DNA of 64,000 nucleotides from Microvirga sp. KLBC 81 (GCF_003075415.1 NZ_QDAH01000016.1:1-64000); one strand, 5' to 3'; positions 19,184-28,822 are shown, counted from the stretch's first letter. The notes: generated from the sequence alone by a model not told the origin. Program-made: numbers and translations.

Positions 19184-19636
19184 TCACCCGATACCTGTGA
19201 GAAGGGGGATCGGCTGCCTGACGCCGGCCTCATTGAGAATCGAAAACTGATAGCGTCCTGTCGCATCGACCCGCACCTGATAGCACAGACGTTCAACGAC
19301 GTTATTGTCGTGGTCGAAGGTCAAGATCCTCGGGGTCATCGCGGCGATTTGCGCTTCAGGAATGTAGATCGAGTTGCAGATGATCACCTGATCCCCAGGT
19401 TGGCAGGTTCGCGCCGCCGCTCCGTTCAAGATGCAACAGCGGGATCCGCGCTCACCCAGAATCACATACGTCGAGATCCGAGCGCCGGAGTTCTTGTTCC
19501 AGATCTCCACGAACTCGAGTGGGAAAATCCCTGCCTCTTCACAGTGATCGGGATCCAAGGTGATCGAGCCGTGATAGTCCAAGTTTGCCTCGGTCACGTG
19601 GATGCCATGCAGCTTGGCAGCAACAACTTTCCTCAT
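19184..19636 (-). CDS. panD: aspartate 1-decarboxylase
   Basis: Pyruvoyl enzyme that makes beta-alanine for pantothenate. The self-cleavage site is Gly23-Ser24 in [10 protein letters not shown]. The N-terminal [31 protein letters not shown] and LNGAAAR follow as in E. coli PanD. Length is 150 residues, about 24 longer than the E. coli protein at the C-terminus. It is a single minus-strand gene in a sparse region, with no panB or panC nearby. Proteobacterial PanD usually needs the PanZ/PanM acetyltransferase for activation; none is seen here. Confidence 0.9.
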   Translation of the reverse strand: MRKVVAAKLHGIHVTEANLDYHGSITLDPDHCEEAGIFPLEFVEIWNKNSGARISTYVILGERGSRCCILNGAAARTCQPGDQVIICNSIYIPEAQIAAMTPRILTFDHDNNVVERLCYQVRVDATGRYQFSILNEAGVRQPIPLLTGIG

Positions 19637-20305
19637 TGCGCGATCCTTCTTCTGTTGATGCCCCTGGTCGGATGCAAGGCAGAGGCATTGCTCCAGCTAT
19701 CCATCATGGTCAATTCCGTGCTGCAAGAATCGACTTTAATGCTCAGGAGGAGCACTGACATCAACGCCGCAGATGGGCTCCAGATGAACGAACAGAAGGC
19801 GCTCATTCCGCGAAAGCTTCTAACGTAGCAATGAGTCTGGGTTCAAGGGTTGGATCTTCTATATTCATCCTTCGATAGAGTTCGTTTTTGCTGTCCTTGG
19901 ATCACAGACAGTCAGCTTGTTCTCTTTTTGGAGATTGTCGCAAGCGAAGGGACGATCAATTCACGACACAGCGGGATTAAGCAGGCTCACTTTGCTCATG
20001 GAAGAACGTGGTGCTGGAGAATGACACGACTGACCGTTCGACGATGTCGTCCTGCCCCGCTGCACGAGCAGATTGAGACATTCAGCAGGCGAGATGAACC
20101 ATGACGGCGGAATAAAGCACCTACATCCTGTGTCTTCCTGATCACAGGTTATGCCGGCTAGAGAAAAATTTAGTTGCGCAATCGTTTACATCGGCGACAG
20201 GGCATTTCAAACGAGAGCATCCATTGGTAAGGAGCTTGCGCGACCCGTTCCCCCTTGTGCATCTGCGGTGTCGCTCCTCTGAGAAGAGGGTATCCTCCCA
20301 AACTC
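19637..20305 (+). other. intergenic region, no gene seen
   Basis: About 670 bases. Several short open frames occur but none has a recognisable domain or convincing start. It may contain the panD promoter on the minus strand. Confidence 0.4.
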
Positions 20306-20334
20306 GGGCTGCCGGCAACGGCAGCCCATTTCTT
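20306..20334 (+). terminator. hairpin with short T-rich tail before the IHF/HU gene
   Basis: GGGCTGCCG-GCAA-CGGCAGCCC is a nine-base-pair stem with a tetraloop, followed by ATTTCTTT. It looks like an intrinsic terminator or attenuator about 15 bases before the next start codon, so it could regulate that gene or end an upstream transcript. Confidence 0.6.
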
Positions 20335-20349
20335 TGACGTGACTAGAGT

Positions 20350-20706
20350 ATGGTGATGGCGCCCAAGACCGTGATCCGGACAGACCTCGTTGATGCTATT
20401 TGCCAAAAGGTTGACATCTCGCGAACTGAGGCCACGGAACTGGTTTCGCAGGTTCTCGGAGAGATCTGCGAGGCTCTTGCGTCGGGCGAGACCGTGAAGC
20501 TGTCGGGATTCGGTATCTTCCGCGTGCGCGACAAGGCAAAGCGGGTAGGGCGGAATCCAAAGACAGGGATTGAAGTGCCTATTGAGCCCCGCCGGTCCAT
20601 CACGTTTCAGGCCTCACCTGTTCTCAAGACCCATGTGAACCGGGCTTCCTCTCCGTCACTGGGTGAACTGAAGGATAGCGAGCTTCGGAGAAGGCGGACC
20701 CCATGA
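20350..20706 (+). CDS. HU/IHF-family DNA-binding protein (IHF alpha-like)
   Basis: Small nucleoid protein that bends DNA as a dimer. The core reads VKLSGFGIFRVRDKAKRVGRNPKTGIEVPI, then EPRRSITFQASPVLK, as in IhfA, with the DNA-inserting arm GRNPKTG. TRTEATELVSQVL-type helices precede it. Start candidates are ATG 20350 and ATG 20356; total length is about 118 residues, with a short extra C-terminal tail beyond residue 100. Another intact paralogue is at 47903 and a broken one at 23018. Its stop overlaps a small downstream frame by four bases. Confidence 0.9.
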   Translation: MVMAPKTVIRTDLVDAICQKVDISRTEATELVSQVLGEICEALASGETVKLSGFGIFRVRDKAKRVGRNPKTGIEVPIEPRRSITFQASPVLKTHVNRASSPSLGELKDSELRRRRTP

Positions 20707-20939
20707 AAAGGGAATTGGGATCGGAGCAGAATTGCAGTGCCTCAAGGAGTGCTGTCGATGGCGGCTTGATCGTCCTGGCTGTTGCCACATTCCGCCAAAC
20801 TCATCATGCCATCTCAACCAACACTCCGGAAGATATCGACACGCATGTCATTGGCAAGTGGTTCGCAGGAACCTTGGGTCGCGCCATCCTGCTCGTGGTC
20901 ATCACAGCTCTCAGAAATCGGCTCGACCGGAGGCGCTAG
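20703..20939 (+). CDS. small hypothetical protein
   Basis: A 78-residue frame whose ATG overlaps the IHF-like stop (ATGA). It contains a hydrophobic stretch (GTLGRAILLVVITALRN) near the C-terminus that could be a membrane segment. No family recognised. The coupling by overlap and close spacing to the PilZ gene are the only support, so it may be spurious. Confidence 0.35.
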   Translation: MKRELGSEQNCSASRSAVDGGLIVLAVATFRQTHHAISTNTPEDIDTHVIGKWFAGTLGRAILLVVITALRNRLDRRR

Positions 20940-20945
20940 ATTGCC

Positions 20946-21296
20946 ATGACGAGAAAGGGCGAACGCCGCTGGCATCGCCGGCAACCGCTGGATCGCAGTG
21001 CCGAGATTGTACTCCCAAACCAATCTCCAACTCTGCCCTGCACTGTCGAAGACATATCCGCCGGCGGTGTTCGTATCCGGTTCGCGACCGCTGTTGCTCT
21101 TCCCCCGGAATTCGTGCTTGAGATTCCCAGCCTCACCCTGCGTGTTGATGCCCATGTGGTCTGGAGCCGAGGTGAGCATTATGGCGTTAGGTTTCTCTGG
21201 CCGCAGCAGATGAGCCACCGCGCAGCGGGGCCAGACCTGATCGACCTTGGGAATCCCGGGTGCGAACGGGTTAGTCGTCCCGAAACAGGTGGATGA
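20946..21296 (+). CDS. PilZ domain protein
   Basis: A 116-residue single-domain protein. The cyclic-di-GMP binding motifs are both visible: the arginine motif RRWHRRQP near residue 7 and the DISAGGVRIRF motif near residue 41. The beta-barrel ends with HVVWSRGEHYGVRFLW, a typical PilZ terminus. Its output partner is unknown. A membrane diguanylate cyclase occurs in the window (49742-50884), but no direct link is evident. Confidence 0.88.
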   Translation: MTRKGERRWHRRQPLDRSAEIVLPNQSPTLPCTVEDISAGGVRIRFATAVALPPEFVLEIPSLTLRVDAHVVWSRGEHYGVRFLWPQQMSHRAAGPDLIDLGNPGCERVSRPETGG

Positions 21297-21380
21297 AACC
21301 TGCTCTGGCTGAGCAACTGAACGGGTTTTCTTTGGAGGCTCGATCCGTACCTGAGCCGATGTCACGTGTAGCAACAGGGA

Positions 21381-21396
21381 GTAACAAGCTTGTTAC
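21381..21396. promoter_or_regulatory. 16-bp perfect palindrome
   Basis: GTAACAAGCTTGTTAC is a perfect 16-base palindrome in the convergent gap between the PilZ gene and the HPP-CBS gene. It could be a protein-binding site. No regulator can be assigned, and the location downstream of both genes argues against a promoter operator. Confidence 0.35.
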
Positions 21397-21572
21397 GCGA
21401 GTTGCGGCTGCCGCACCAATGCCGCGTGCGGGCTTCCATACGTCCCGACCCGGCGGCTACGGATGAGAGCGCCAATGTCCTTGCCGGTATGGCCGAGGCC
21501 AAGTCAATCAGGCACTACGCTTCAGCCCAAGAGAACTGACGCATCCAGGATGCTTCACGGATAGGCCTTAGA

Positions 21573-22793
21573 TTACTCAACAACCGACAAGGTCGCTCGT
21601 CCGCGCTCGAGTGGTTCCAATGCCATAGCCAACTGAACTCGGAATAGCGCCGCAATCAGATCCGACTGTGCCACGATGCCAACGATCTGGTCATCGTCAT
21701 TCACAATCGGAATTTGCTCCACCCCAGCGTCGGCCATCAGCGGAACAAGTTGGGCAACAGCCACATCTTGCCGGACCGTTTGGATGGGAACCGTCATGAC
21801 CTGCCCCACCGAACCTGTTTGCCCGCGTTCGAGCTGGATCACCCGACGGACCATTTGACGGAAGCTGATCCGAAGCCCACGATTGGCATCCCAGTCACTG
21901 TGCCTGATGAGGTCGGTCTGGGTGATCATTCCAATGACGTGGCGATGATCGGATACAACCGGCAAGGCTTTGATGCTATGCCGACGCAGAAGCCCCCAAG
22001 CCACCCGCAGCGGAGTTTCGGCTGTGACGGAGATGATGTCGCGGGACATGATATCGGCGCAGGTGATCCCTCCGAAGCGGCGGTTATACGCCTGCACCTC
22101 GGCCTTCCGAAACAGGGCCTCAAGGCTGTCGCGGCTCACGTCAACGACTTCGTCAAGTTCTCGCAGGATGGCATCTAGATCGTCACTCCTGAACCCAATC
22201 CGCTGCAGCGGTGCAGGGTCCGTGGTCTTGTGAAGATTGGACGAGGGCGGCTTGGTCAGATGCGGATACCGTCGGCCGGTGAGATTGTTGAACAGGACTC
22301 CCATCGCCAGCAGGATCAATGATCCGAGCGCGACAGGCCAGAGGACAAACCCGTATCCGGCCGCCTTGATGGCCGGCCCGCCAAGAACCGCCATCAGAGC
22401 CAGCGCTCCGCCGGGAGGATGCAGGCACCGGAGAACGAACATTGCGGCCACCGCGACAGTCCCGGCGAACGTGGCCGCCAGGAGCGGCTCGCCAAGACAC
22501 TTGGCGCATGTCACACCAATGGCTGCCGACACTACGTTGCCGCCGAGAAGGGACCATGGTTGCGCCAACGGGCTCGCCGGCAGAGCAAACAGAATGATGG
22601 CGGAAGCCCCCAAAGGCGCACTCAGGAGAGGCAGGTCCCCAGAAGAGCCGAGAAAGCCTGCTCCGATGAAGCCGACCGTCAGAATGCCCGTGAGTAGGCC
22701 AGAGCAAACGCGAAGCTGCTCCAGGGGGCTGATATGGGTCAGGTCCGGAACAAGGCGTTTTGCCCAAGATAGAGACCGAAACACTTTGCTCAT
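21573..22793 (-). CDS. HPP-family membrane protein with two CBS domains
   Basis: The N-terminal half is an HPP integral membrane domain with hydrophobic helices such as LTGILTVGFIGAGFL and the family motif CLHPPGGALALMAVLGGPA near residue 120. After about residue 240 come two CBS domains (ADIMSRDIISVTAETPL, then VGQVMTVPIQTVRQDV), which usually bind adenylates. HPP proteins have been linked to nitrite transport in cyanobacteria and chloroplasts, but the role here is unknown. The ATG at 22793 gives 406 residues; an upstream extension of the frame to 22880 is less likely. Confidence 0.85.
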   Translation of the reverse strand: MSKVFRSLSWAKRLVPDLTHISPLEQLRVCSGLLTGILTVGFIGAGFLGSSGDLPLLSAPLGASAIILFALPASPLAQPWSLLGGNVVSAAIGVTCAKCLGEPLLAATFAGTVAVAAMFVLRCLHPPGGALALMAVLGGPAIKAAGYGFVLWPVALGSLILLAMGVLFNNLTGRRYPHLTKPPSSNLHKTTDPAPLQRIGFRSDDLDAILRELDEVVDVSRDSLEALFRKAEVQAYNRRFGGITCADIMSRDIISVTAETPLRVAWGLLRRHSIKALPVVSDHRHVIGMITQTDLIRHSDWDANRGLRISFRQMVRRVIQLERGQTGSVGQVMTVPIQTVRQDVAVAQLVPLMADAGVEQIPIVNDDDQIVGIVAQSDLIAALFRVQLAMALEPLERGRATLSVVE

Positions 22794-23017
22794 AGGCAAC
22801 GATCGCACCGGGAGGGGTATGGCTGGAGGGGAAGCCTGCTTAGCCTGAACCAAGCCTGTTTGATAGTCGCCACCCTGCAAGAAAGGCCGTCATATTTGTC
22901 CAACGCCATCACGAGCAGTCTGCTGGTGGACAAGATGGAGAGCTGCAGAGCACCCCCTGATCCTTTAAGGCTGCACCTCCGCTCGTGATTGAGGCGTCTC
23001 TCATTGGCGGGAGAGCG

Positions 23018-23240
23018 ATGACGGCGGGCAAGAACGTGACTTGGATGGAGTCGATAAAGGCCGTTCATCAAAAACTCGACGACTCACGAGCAGACTCAAC
23101 CGCGTTGGCCAACAGATTATCGGGACGATTGGCGTGACCCTCGCAGCGGACGAAACCGTAAAGATGTCGGGGTTCGGCACGTTCAGCGTGCGCAGGAAGG
23201 GTGAGCGGATAGCCGCAATTCTCAGACGGAAGGATATCGG
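23018..23240 (+). pseudogene. HU/IHF-family gene, frameshifted and degenerate
   Basis: An ATG at 23018 begins TAGKNVTWMESIKAVHQKL, then SRADSTALAN, clearly the N-terminus of an HU protein like the intact one at 47903. The frame then shifts: IIGTIGVTLAADETVKMSG and FGTFSVRRKGERIA continue in another frame. The expected GRNPKTG arm is replaced by unrelated residues, so the C-terminal third is lost. There are thus one intact IHF-like, one intact HU-like and one dead paralogue within 28 kb. Confidence 0.85.
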
Positions 23241-23595
23241 ACTATCCGCTGCTTGCCCTGAAGAGGTCAGACGCCTGAGCAATGACCTCAGGCGGAAAGC
23301 AGTAGCGTTTGTAGCTGGCAATTCGATCATCCAACTCGTGTAAGACGACGCAATCCAACGCCCGAGCTCATGTGAGGACCCAGTCGGGAATGCTTTGCGG
23401 CGCGATTTTGGCTAAGGTTATGGTTACGTGAATTTTTGAACTCTGCGATTGCATGAGGAGAGCGCGTTTATCCTACGATTTGCGTTGCCAGCAGAAAAAC
23501 GTTCCAAAGTTTGTTCGGTGCGGCGAAAGTGCTGTGAGAGAGCACGCTTGGGCTTATACTATCCAAAGTGTAGTGCTCCTCGCTTCTCAAAGAAC
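23241..23595 (+). other. intergenic region, no gene seen
   Basis: About 350 bases after the HU pseudogene with no supported gene or structured element. Confidence 0.4.
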
Positions 23596-23736
23596 ATGGT
23601 CCGCGAACCCTCACGCTCCTCTCGCAAGTTTGCTCTGGGTATCCTTCTTTTCTGGCTCGTTGTAGCAGCGGCCACAGCCGGCAGGATCGCCTACTACGAT
23701 CAGATTTCGGCACACGCGACGTCAACACCGCGATAG
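23596..23736 (+). CDS. possible 46-residue single-pass membrane peptide
   Basis: Basic N-terminus (REPSRSSRK) followed by a membrane-length hydrophobic run (FALGILLFWLVVAAATAG) and a short polar tail. No clear ribosome binding site. The last 37 bases overlap the 3' end of convergent cysG. Hydrophobic profile is the only support. Confidence 0.25.
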   Translation: MVREPSRSSRKFALGILLFWLVVAAATAGRIAYYDQISAHATSTPR

Positions 23737-25280
23737 AGAGGGAGCTTCAATCCTTCCTCATCATCCCGCAGAGCGGACACGGCTCGTCCTGTCGTTGGCA
23801 CAAGCTGCCGGTCCTCGCTGGGAGTAATGACCGCCCTGCTCGCACGAAGCGGGACTTCGCTTCTTGCACTCACGGATGCCCCGATCGCGATGATCAACGG
23901 TCCCTCTTCCGGCAGAGAAACGCCCTGAGCAACATCCATGACCGTGGTCTGCACACTCTCTTGATTGTCCCTCGAAACGTTGCTGACTGCCGCAGCGGGC
24001 GTGTCGGGCGGCAGGCCGTGCTCAATCAGGCGCGTCGCCAGTTTGGACGCCGTGCGCCGGCCCATATAGACCACCGTTGTCGCTTGCGGGTCGGCCAAGG
24101 CGTCGATGTTCAAACTCTCAGGAAGATTGCCGTGCCGGTCATGAGCGGTGATGAACTGGACTCTTTGGGCGTGATCGCGATGGGTCAGTGAACCATTGAG
24201 CGAGGCAGCCGCCGCGCTCGCTGCCGTGACTCCTGGCACAATGCGGACCGGAACACCGGCATCGCGGCAGGCCGCGACCTCCTCGCCAGTGCGGCCGAAG
24301 ATGGCAGGGTCACCTCCCTTGAGGCGAACGACACGCTGACCTGCAAGCGCCAGATCGACGATCAGCGCGTTGATATCTTCCTGGCGACAGGATGCACCAT
24401 GGCCCTCCTTACCAACATGAATCCGGCGCGCTTCCCGTCGGGCCAGTTCAAGCGTACCGGAGGTGACAAGACGATCATAGACGATCACGTCGGCCGCCTG
24501 GAGCTCGCGCATCGCTTTCAGCGTCAGAAGTTCAGGATCACCTGGACCTGCGCCGACGATGACAACCTCGCCGAGTGTTCCCCTCTCCAGAGCTTCGTCT
24601 TGGCTCTGACAGGCAAGATCATCCAGAGTGCCGTCCCGCTCACGCTCATGGGTCGTGCCCGTGAACGCGGCATCCACGAAGCGTTCCCAGAACCGGCGCC
24701 GGCCAGATTTCGAGGGCACGATCTCCCTCAGCCGCTCACGAAAGTCCTTTGCGGTCTGCGCCCATTCACCAAGGGAGAACGGCAGGACCGCCTCGATCCT
24801 GCGACGGATCGCTTGGGCCAGAATCGGGGCAGCTCCATCGGTCGATATGGACACGATGACCGGAGCTCGATTGACGATGGTACCAAACTGGAAGTCGCAG
24901 AAGGCAGGCTGATCGACGACATTGATCAGGGCCCCATGCCGACGGGCCGCGTCAGCAAAGAGTTGAGCCTCCTGCCGATCCTCGATATCGGCCACTGCGA
25001 CTGAGATTCCTTGGAGGTCGGCATCTCGCCAATTCCGCCGGGTCAGAGTGAGCCGGTTCGGGTCGCTTCGGACAAGGGCCAGCAACTCTGGAGACGGGTT
25101 CTCTGCGAAGATCGGGACCGTGCTGCCAGCGGCCGCGAGAAGCTCCGCTTTCCAGGCGACACCCTCGCTTCCGCCGATCACGAGAATGCGCTTTCCCGTG
25201 AGGTCGAAGAAGATCGGCAGCTTCGGCAAAGGATTGAGCCGGGCTGGACGAGAGGCCTCCGGAGGGACTGCCGTATTCAT
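23700..25280 (-). CDS. cysG: sirohaem synthase (trifunctional)
   Basis: Makes sirohaem, the sulfite reductase cofactor. The N-terminal CysG_N part (precorrin-2 dehydrogenase/ferrochelatase) shows ILVIGGSEGVAWKAELLAAAG near residue 33 and VSISTDGAAPILAQAIRRRI. From about residue 235 comes the uroporphyrinogen-III methyltransferase with VIVGAGPGDPELLTLKA, VIVYDRLVT, RLKGGDPAIFGRTGEE and IVPGVTAASAAAA. At 526 residues it is slightly longer than E. coli CysG. The start overlaps the cysI stop by four bases, so it ends the cysJ-cysI-cysG operon. Confidence 0.94.
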   Translation of the reverse strand: MNTAVPPEASRPARLNPLPKLPIFFDLTGKRILVIGGSEGVAWKAELLAAAGSTVPIFAENPSPELLALVRSDPNRLTLTRRNWRDADLQGISVAVADIEDRQEAQLFADAARRHGALINVVDQPAFCDFQFGTIVNRAPVIVSISTDGAAPILAQAIRRRIEAVLPFSLGEWAQTAKDFRERLREIVPSKSGRRRFWERFVDAAFTGTTHERERDGTLDDLACQSQDEALERGTLGEVVIVGAGPGDPELLTLKAMRELQAADVIVYDRLVTSGTLELARREARRIHVGKEGHGASCRQEDINALIVDLALAGQRVVRLKGGDPAIFGRTGEEVAACRDAGVPVRIVPGVTAASAAAASLNGSLTHRDHAQRVQFITAHDRHGNLPESLNIDALADPQATTVVYMGRRTASKLATRLIEHGLPPDTPAAAVSNVSRDNQESVQTTVMDVAQGVSLPEEGPLIIAIGASVSARSEVPLRASRAVITPSEDRQLVPTTGRAVSALRDDEEGLKLPLYRGVDVACAEI

Positions 25281-26998
25281 TCCGCCGCCTTCGTGATCGG
25301 ACCCGTATTGGCATGAAAGTCGCGCCCGTTCGTCGTTGCTGCGACAATTCCTGAACGGACGAGAAAGTCACTGAACCGCTCGCGGGGCTCACGTTGATGG
25401 GCGTAGGCTGCAAACAATGGATCTAGTGCAGCAATGATCTCATCGTGCTGCAGATCGGCCGCATAGAGCTTCGACAAGCGCGAGCCATCGAAAGCGCCTC
25501 CGAGATAGAGGTTGTAACGGCCGGGGCCTTTGCCGACGAGGCCGATCTCGGCAATGTAGGGACGCGCGCAGCCATTCGGGCAACCGGTCATGCGGATCGT
25601 GATCTCATCTTCCTCCAGACGACGAAGAGTGAGGCGCTCTTCCAGCGCCGTCACGAGAGAGGGCAGGTAGCGTTCGCTTTCGGCGAGCGCCAGGCCGCAG
25701 GTCGGCAGAGCAACGCACGCCATCGCATTGCGGCGCAGGGCCGTGGCATGGCTCGTCAGGCCGTGCTCTGCAACCAGTGCGTCGATGGCGGCACGGTTCT
25801 CCGGCCCAACATTGGCGATAATGACGTTCTGGTTCGCCGTCAGGCGAAACTCCCCGTCGTGCACCTCCGAGATGCGGCGAAGTCCTGTCATGAGAGAAGG
25901 GCCGTTCGGGATGTCGCGCACGCGGCCGTTTTCGATGAACAGAGTCAGGTGATAGCGTCCATCCTCGCCCTCGACCCAACCGTATCGGTCGCCGTTCGAG
26001 TCGAAGCTGAAAGGACGCGGATCGCCTAAGGACTTGCCGATGCGCCGCTCGACCTCCGTGCGAAAGGCCGCGAGGCCGCGGTCTTCGATGGTGTATTTGA
26101 GGCGGGCATGCTTGCGGCTCGTGCGGTCGCCCCAGTCACGCTGGACGGTCACCACCGCCTCGGCGACGGCAAGCGCGTCCTCTGGCCGACAGAAGCCCAT
26201 CACATCGGCGGTGCGCGGATAGGTGTCCTCCTCGCCATGGGTCATGCCCATGCCGCCGCCGACCGTCACGTTCCACCCTTCAATCTCTCCGTTCTTGTCG
26301 AGGATCGCGATGAACCCGAGGTCCTGAGCGAAGATGTCGACCTCGTTCGACGGCGGAACCGCCACGACGGTCTTGAACTTGCGCGGCAGATAAGTGCGTC
26401 CATAGACAGGCTCGATCACCTCTTCCTCACCACCGGCGATCTTCTCGCCGTCGAGCCAGATCTCCCGATAGGCAGGCGTCCGCGGCAGGAGATGGTCCGA
26501 GATCGACTTGGCGAGCTCATAGGCTGCCCGATGCGCTCTCGATTGCTCCGGGTTGGTGGAGGCTAGAACGTTGCGGTTGACATCGCCGCACGCAGCAAGG
26601 GTGTCCAGAAGCGCCGTGTCGATGGCCTTCATGGTCGCTTGCAGGTTCGACTTGATGACGCCGTGGAACTGGAACGTCTGCCGCGTCGTCAAACGGAGTG
26701 TGCCGTTAGCGTAATCCTGAGCGATCCGGTCGATCTGAAGCCATTGGGAAGGCGTGCAGACACCACCGGGAATGCGCAGGCGGATCATGAAGGAATAAGC
26801 CTTCTCGAGCTTCTTCTTCGTGCGCTCCGCCCGCAGGTCCCGGTCGTCCTGCAGATACATGCCATGGAATTTCACCAGCTGCTGATCGTCCTCGCTGATG
26901 GCGCCGGTCACGCCGTCGGTCAGACCTTCCGCAAGCGTGCCACGCAGATAGCCGCTCGCCTCTTTGATACGCTCGTTGCGCGAAAGCTCTTTCGACAT
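25277..26998 (-). CDS. cysI: sulfite reductase haemoprotein (beta) subunit
   Basis: Reduces sulfite to sulfide with electrons from CysJ. The four cysteines that ligate the 4Fe-4S cluster and sirohaem appear as VALPTCGLALAESER and TGCPNGCARPY near the C-terminus, preceded by CVAL. RLTTRQTFQFHGV near residue 110 is the conserved sirohaem-contacting block. The ATG at 26998 (MSKELSRNERIK) gives 573 residues and lies ten bases after the cysJ stop. A frame extension to 27046 would overlap cysJ. NADPH-type because CysJ is adjacent. Confidence 0.95.
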   Translation of the reverse strand: MSKELSRNERIKEASGYLRGTLAEGLTDGVTGAISEDDQQLVKFHGMYLQDDRDLRAERTKKKLEKAYSFMIRLRIPGGVCTPSQWLQIDRIAQDYANGTLRLTTRQTFQFHGVIKSNLQATMKAIDTALLDTLAACGDVNRNVLASTNPEQSRAHRAAYELAKSISDHLLPRTPAYREIWLDGEKIAGGEEEVIEPVYGRTYLPRKFKTVVAVPPSNEVDIFAQDLGFIAILDKNGEIEGWNVTVGGGMGMTHGEEDTYPRTADVMGFCRPEDALAVAEAVVTVQRDWGDRTSRKHARLKYTIEDRGLAAFRTEVERRIGKSLGDPRPFSFDSNGDRYGWVEGEDGRYHLTLFIENGRVRDIPNGPSLMTGLRRISEVHDGEFRLTANQNVIIANVGPENRAAIDALVAEHGLTSHATALRRNAMACVALPTCGLALAESERYLPSLVTALEERLTLRRLEEDEITIRMTGCPNGCARPYIAEIGLVGKGPGRYNLYLGGAFDGSRLSKLYAADLQHDEIIAALDPLFAAYAHQREPRERFSDFLVRSGIVAATTNGRDFHANTGPITKAAE

Positions 26999-27008
26999 AC
27001 TCTGTTTC

Positions 27009-28760
27009 TCAATAAACGTCTTGGTGATAGCGGCGGCCACGCTCAAGCTCTGCCACGGCGAGTTCTGCGGCTTCGGGGGAGAGCGCCTTCACGTCCCTAT
27101 AAGCCGCGACGATTGCAGCACGGACATCCTTGGCCATGGCCTTGGCATCGCCGCAGACATAGAGCTGGGCGCCGTTGTCCAGCCATTCGATGAGGTCGTG
27201 GCGCTGCTCCCACAGGCGGTGCTGGACGTAGACCTTGTTCGGCGTATCACGAGAGAACGCGAGATCGATCTGTGTCAGCGACCCGTTCTTCAGGGCATCC
27301 TGCCATTCAAGCTGATACAGGAAGTCGTGCGTGTAGCGCCGGTCGCCGAAGAACAGCCAGGACTTGCCGCTGGCTCCAATGGCGTTCCGCTCCTGCACGA
27401 AAGCACGGAAGGGTGCAACGCCGGTGCCAGGACCGATCATGATAATGTCCGTTGATGGTTCCGGCAATCGGAAGTGTTTGTTGGGCTTCAACCGAACGCG
27501 CGTTGTCGCGCCTGACTTGAGGCGGTCAGCGACGAAGGTTGAGGCAACCCCTCCGCGCTGGCGCCCATGCGTCTCATAACGTACGGCGGCAACCAGTAGA
27601 TGGGCTTCATCGCCGACCTCCTTGCGCGAAGAAGCGATGGAATAGGCCCGTGGCGGCAGCGGGCGCGTGAGAGCTGAGAGCTGCTGAGCTGTCAGCGGCA
27701 CGGGAAAGGTTTCGACGAGGTCAACCAACTGGCGTCCATCGATCCAGGAGCGAGCCTGCCCCTCGTCGAGAAACTTGCGCACCTCTGCATGCCCCGTCTC
27801 GGCGACAAAAGTTTCAAGCGTCTTCACGGAGAGGGTCGTGATATCCCGCTCGGTCATCAATGCTGCGCGCAGGGCCTCGTCCGTGTGGAGCCCCGTCGCG
27901 GCAAGAACGGCATCGACGAGGACCGGATCGTTCTCGGGAAACAGTTCGAGCGCGTCGCCAGGTTCGTAGGGCGGAGCCGCGCCATCGAAGCCGAGGGCCA
28001 GGTGAACGGTTTCCTTGTCGGAGCGTGAGGAGTTCAGGTTCACGTGTTCAGTGATTTCGGCAGTCAGCGGCTCGCGGCTGATCTCGGAGCCGGCACGCGG
28101 GCTGAAGTCGACCGAGACCACGTTGCCAGAACTCTCCTGAGCTGGCGCAAACGTTTCGAGCGTGCTCTTGATCCAGGCCGCTGCGGGCGCTTCGAAATCG
28201 AGGTCGCAATCGATCCTGTCGACGGCCCGCACGGCACCAAGCTCGGCAAGGCGTGCGTCAATGGCCTTGCCGACAGCGCAGAACTCCGCATAGGCGGTGT
28301 CGCCCAAAGCCAACACCGCGTAGGTGGCGCCCTCAAGACGTGGCGCCGACGGCCCCATCAGATCCGTATAGGCCCGGGTGGCTCGCGACGGCGGCTCACC
28401 TTCGCCCCAAGTGGCTGCGATCACCACCAGGCGGCTCTGCTTCGGCAGATCGGCAATATCGAGATCGGCGAAATCGACGATCTTCGGCTTGAAGCCACCC
28501 TTCCGGGCAAGCTTCGCGACATCCTGCGCCAACCGCTCCGCATTCCCTGACTCGCTGGCAAACAGGATCGTTAGGGGCTCTGCCGGGCGGGCGGGCGTAT
28601 CGACACGGGGGAGCGGCGCCTGACTCGCATCGATCCCGGCGAGAAAGCCAGCGAGCCATGCGCGCTGGATCGGTGAGGCTGCGCCCAGGACACGATCGAG
28701 ACTGATCCGGTCGTCGTCGCCGAAGGGTGCTGTGTGAGGCAGAAGGGCAAATGCTGACAT
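27009..28760 (-). CDS. cysJ: sulfite reductase flavoprotein (alpha) subunit
   Basis: NADPH-dependent electron donor to CysI. The flavodoxin domain starts with ILFASESGNAERLAQDVAK near residue 62 and includes AATWGEGEPPSRA. The FAD domain has RAYSIASS near residue 380. The NADPH end shows MIGPGTGVAPFRAFVQER and LYVCGDAKAMAKDV, closing with YHQDVY. The length of about 583 residues is typical. The ATG at 28760 is used here; a TTG at 28790 is possible. A sigma70-like promoter with an internal inverted repeat lies at 28794-28822. Confidence 0.95.
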   Translation of the reverse strand: MSAFALLPHTAPFGDDDRISLDRVLGAASPIQRAWLAGFLAGIDASQAPLPRVDTPARPAEPLTILFASESGNAERLAQDVAKLARKGGFKPKIVDFADLDIADLPKQSRLVVIAATWGEGEPPSRATRAYTDLMGPSAPRLEGATYAVLALGDTAYAEFCAVGKAIDARLAELGAVRAVDRIDCDLDFEAPAAAWIKSTLETFAPAQESSGNVVSVDFSPRAGSEISREPLTAEITEHVNLNSSRSDKETVHLALGFDGAAPPYEPGDALELFPENDPVLVDAVLAATGLHTDEALRAALMTERDITTLSVKTLETFVAETGHAEVRKFLDEGQARSWIDGRQLVDLVETFPVPLTAQQLSALTRPLPPRAYSIASSRKEVGDEAHLLVAAVRYETHGRQRGGVASTFVADRLKSGATTRVRLKPNKHFRLPEPSTDIIMIGPGTGVAPFRAFVQERNAIGASGKSWLFFGDRRYTHDFLYQLEWQDALKNGSLTQIDLAFSRDTPNKVYVQHRLWEQRHDLIEWLDNGAQLYVCGDAKAMAKDVRAAIVAAYRDVKALSPEAAELAVAELERGRRYHQDVY

Positions 28761-28793
28761 TGGGACAGTCTCGGTGAGCCTCTCTGGCAAGTC

Positions 28794-28822
28794 AATGGAA
28801 TGTTCTTTTTAAAGAACATCAA
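28794..28822 (-). promoter_or_regulatory. cysJ promoter with embedded operator
   Basis: On the minus strand TTGATG and TCCATT are 17 bases apart. The spacer and box edges are filled by a near-perfect inverted repeat, ATGTTCTTT-AA-AAAGAACAT (28800-28819). A protein bound there would cover both promoter elements. Related sites occur before cysH, sbp and the peroxiredoxin. Confidence 0.6.
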
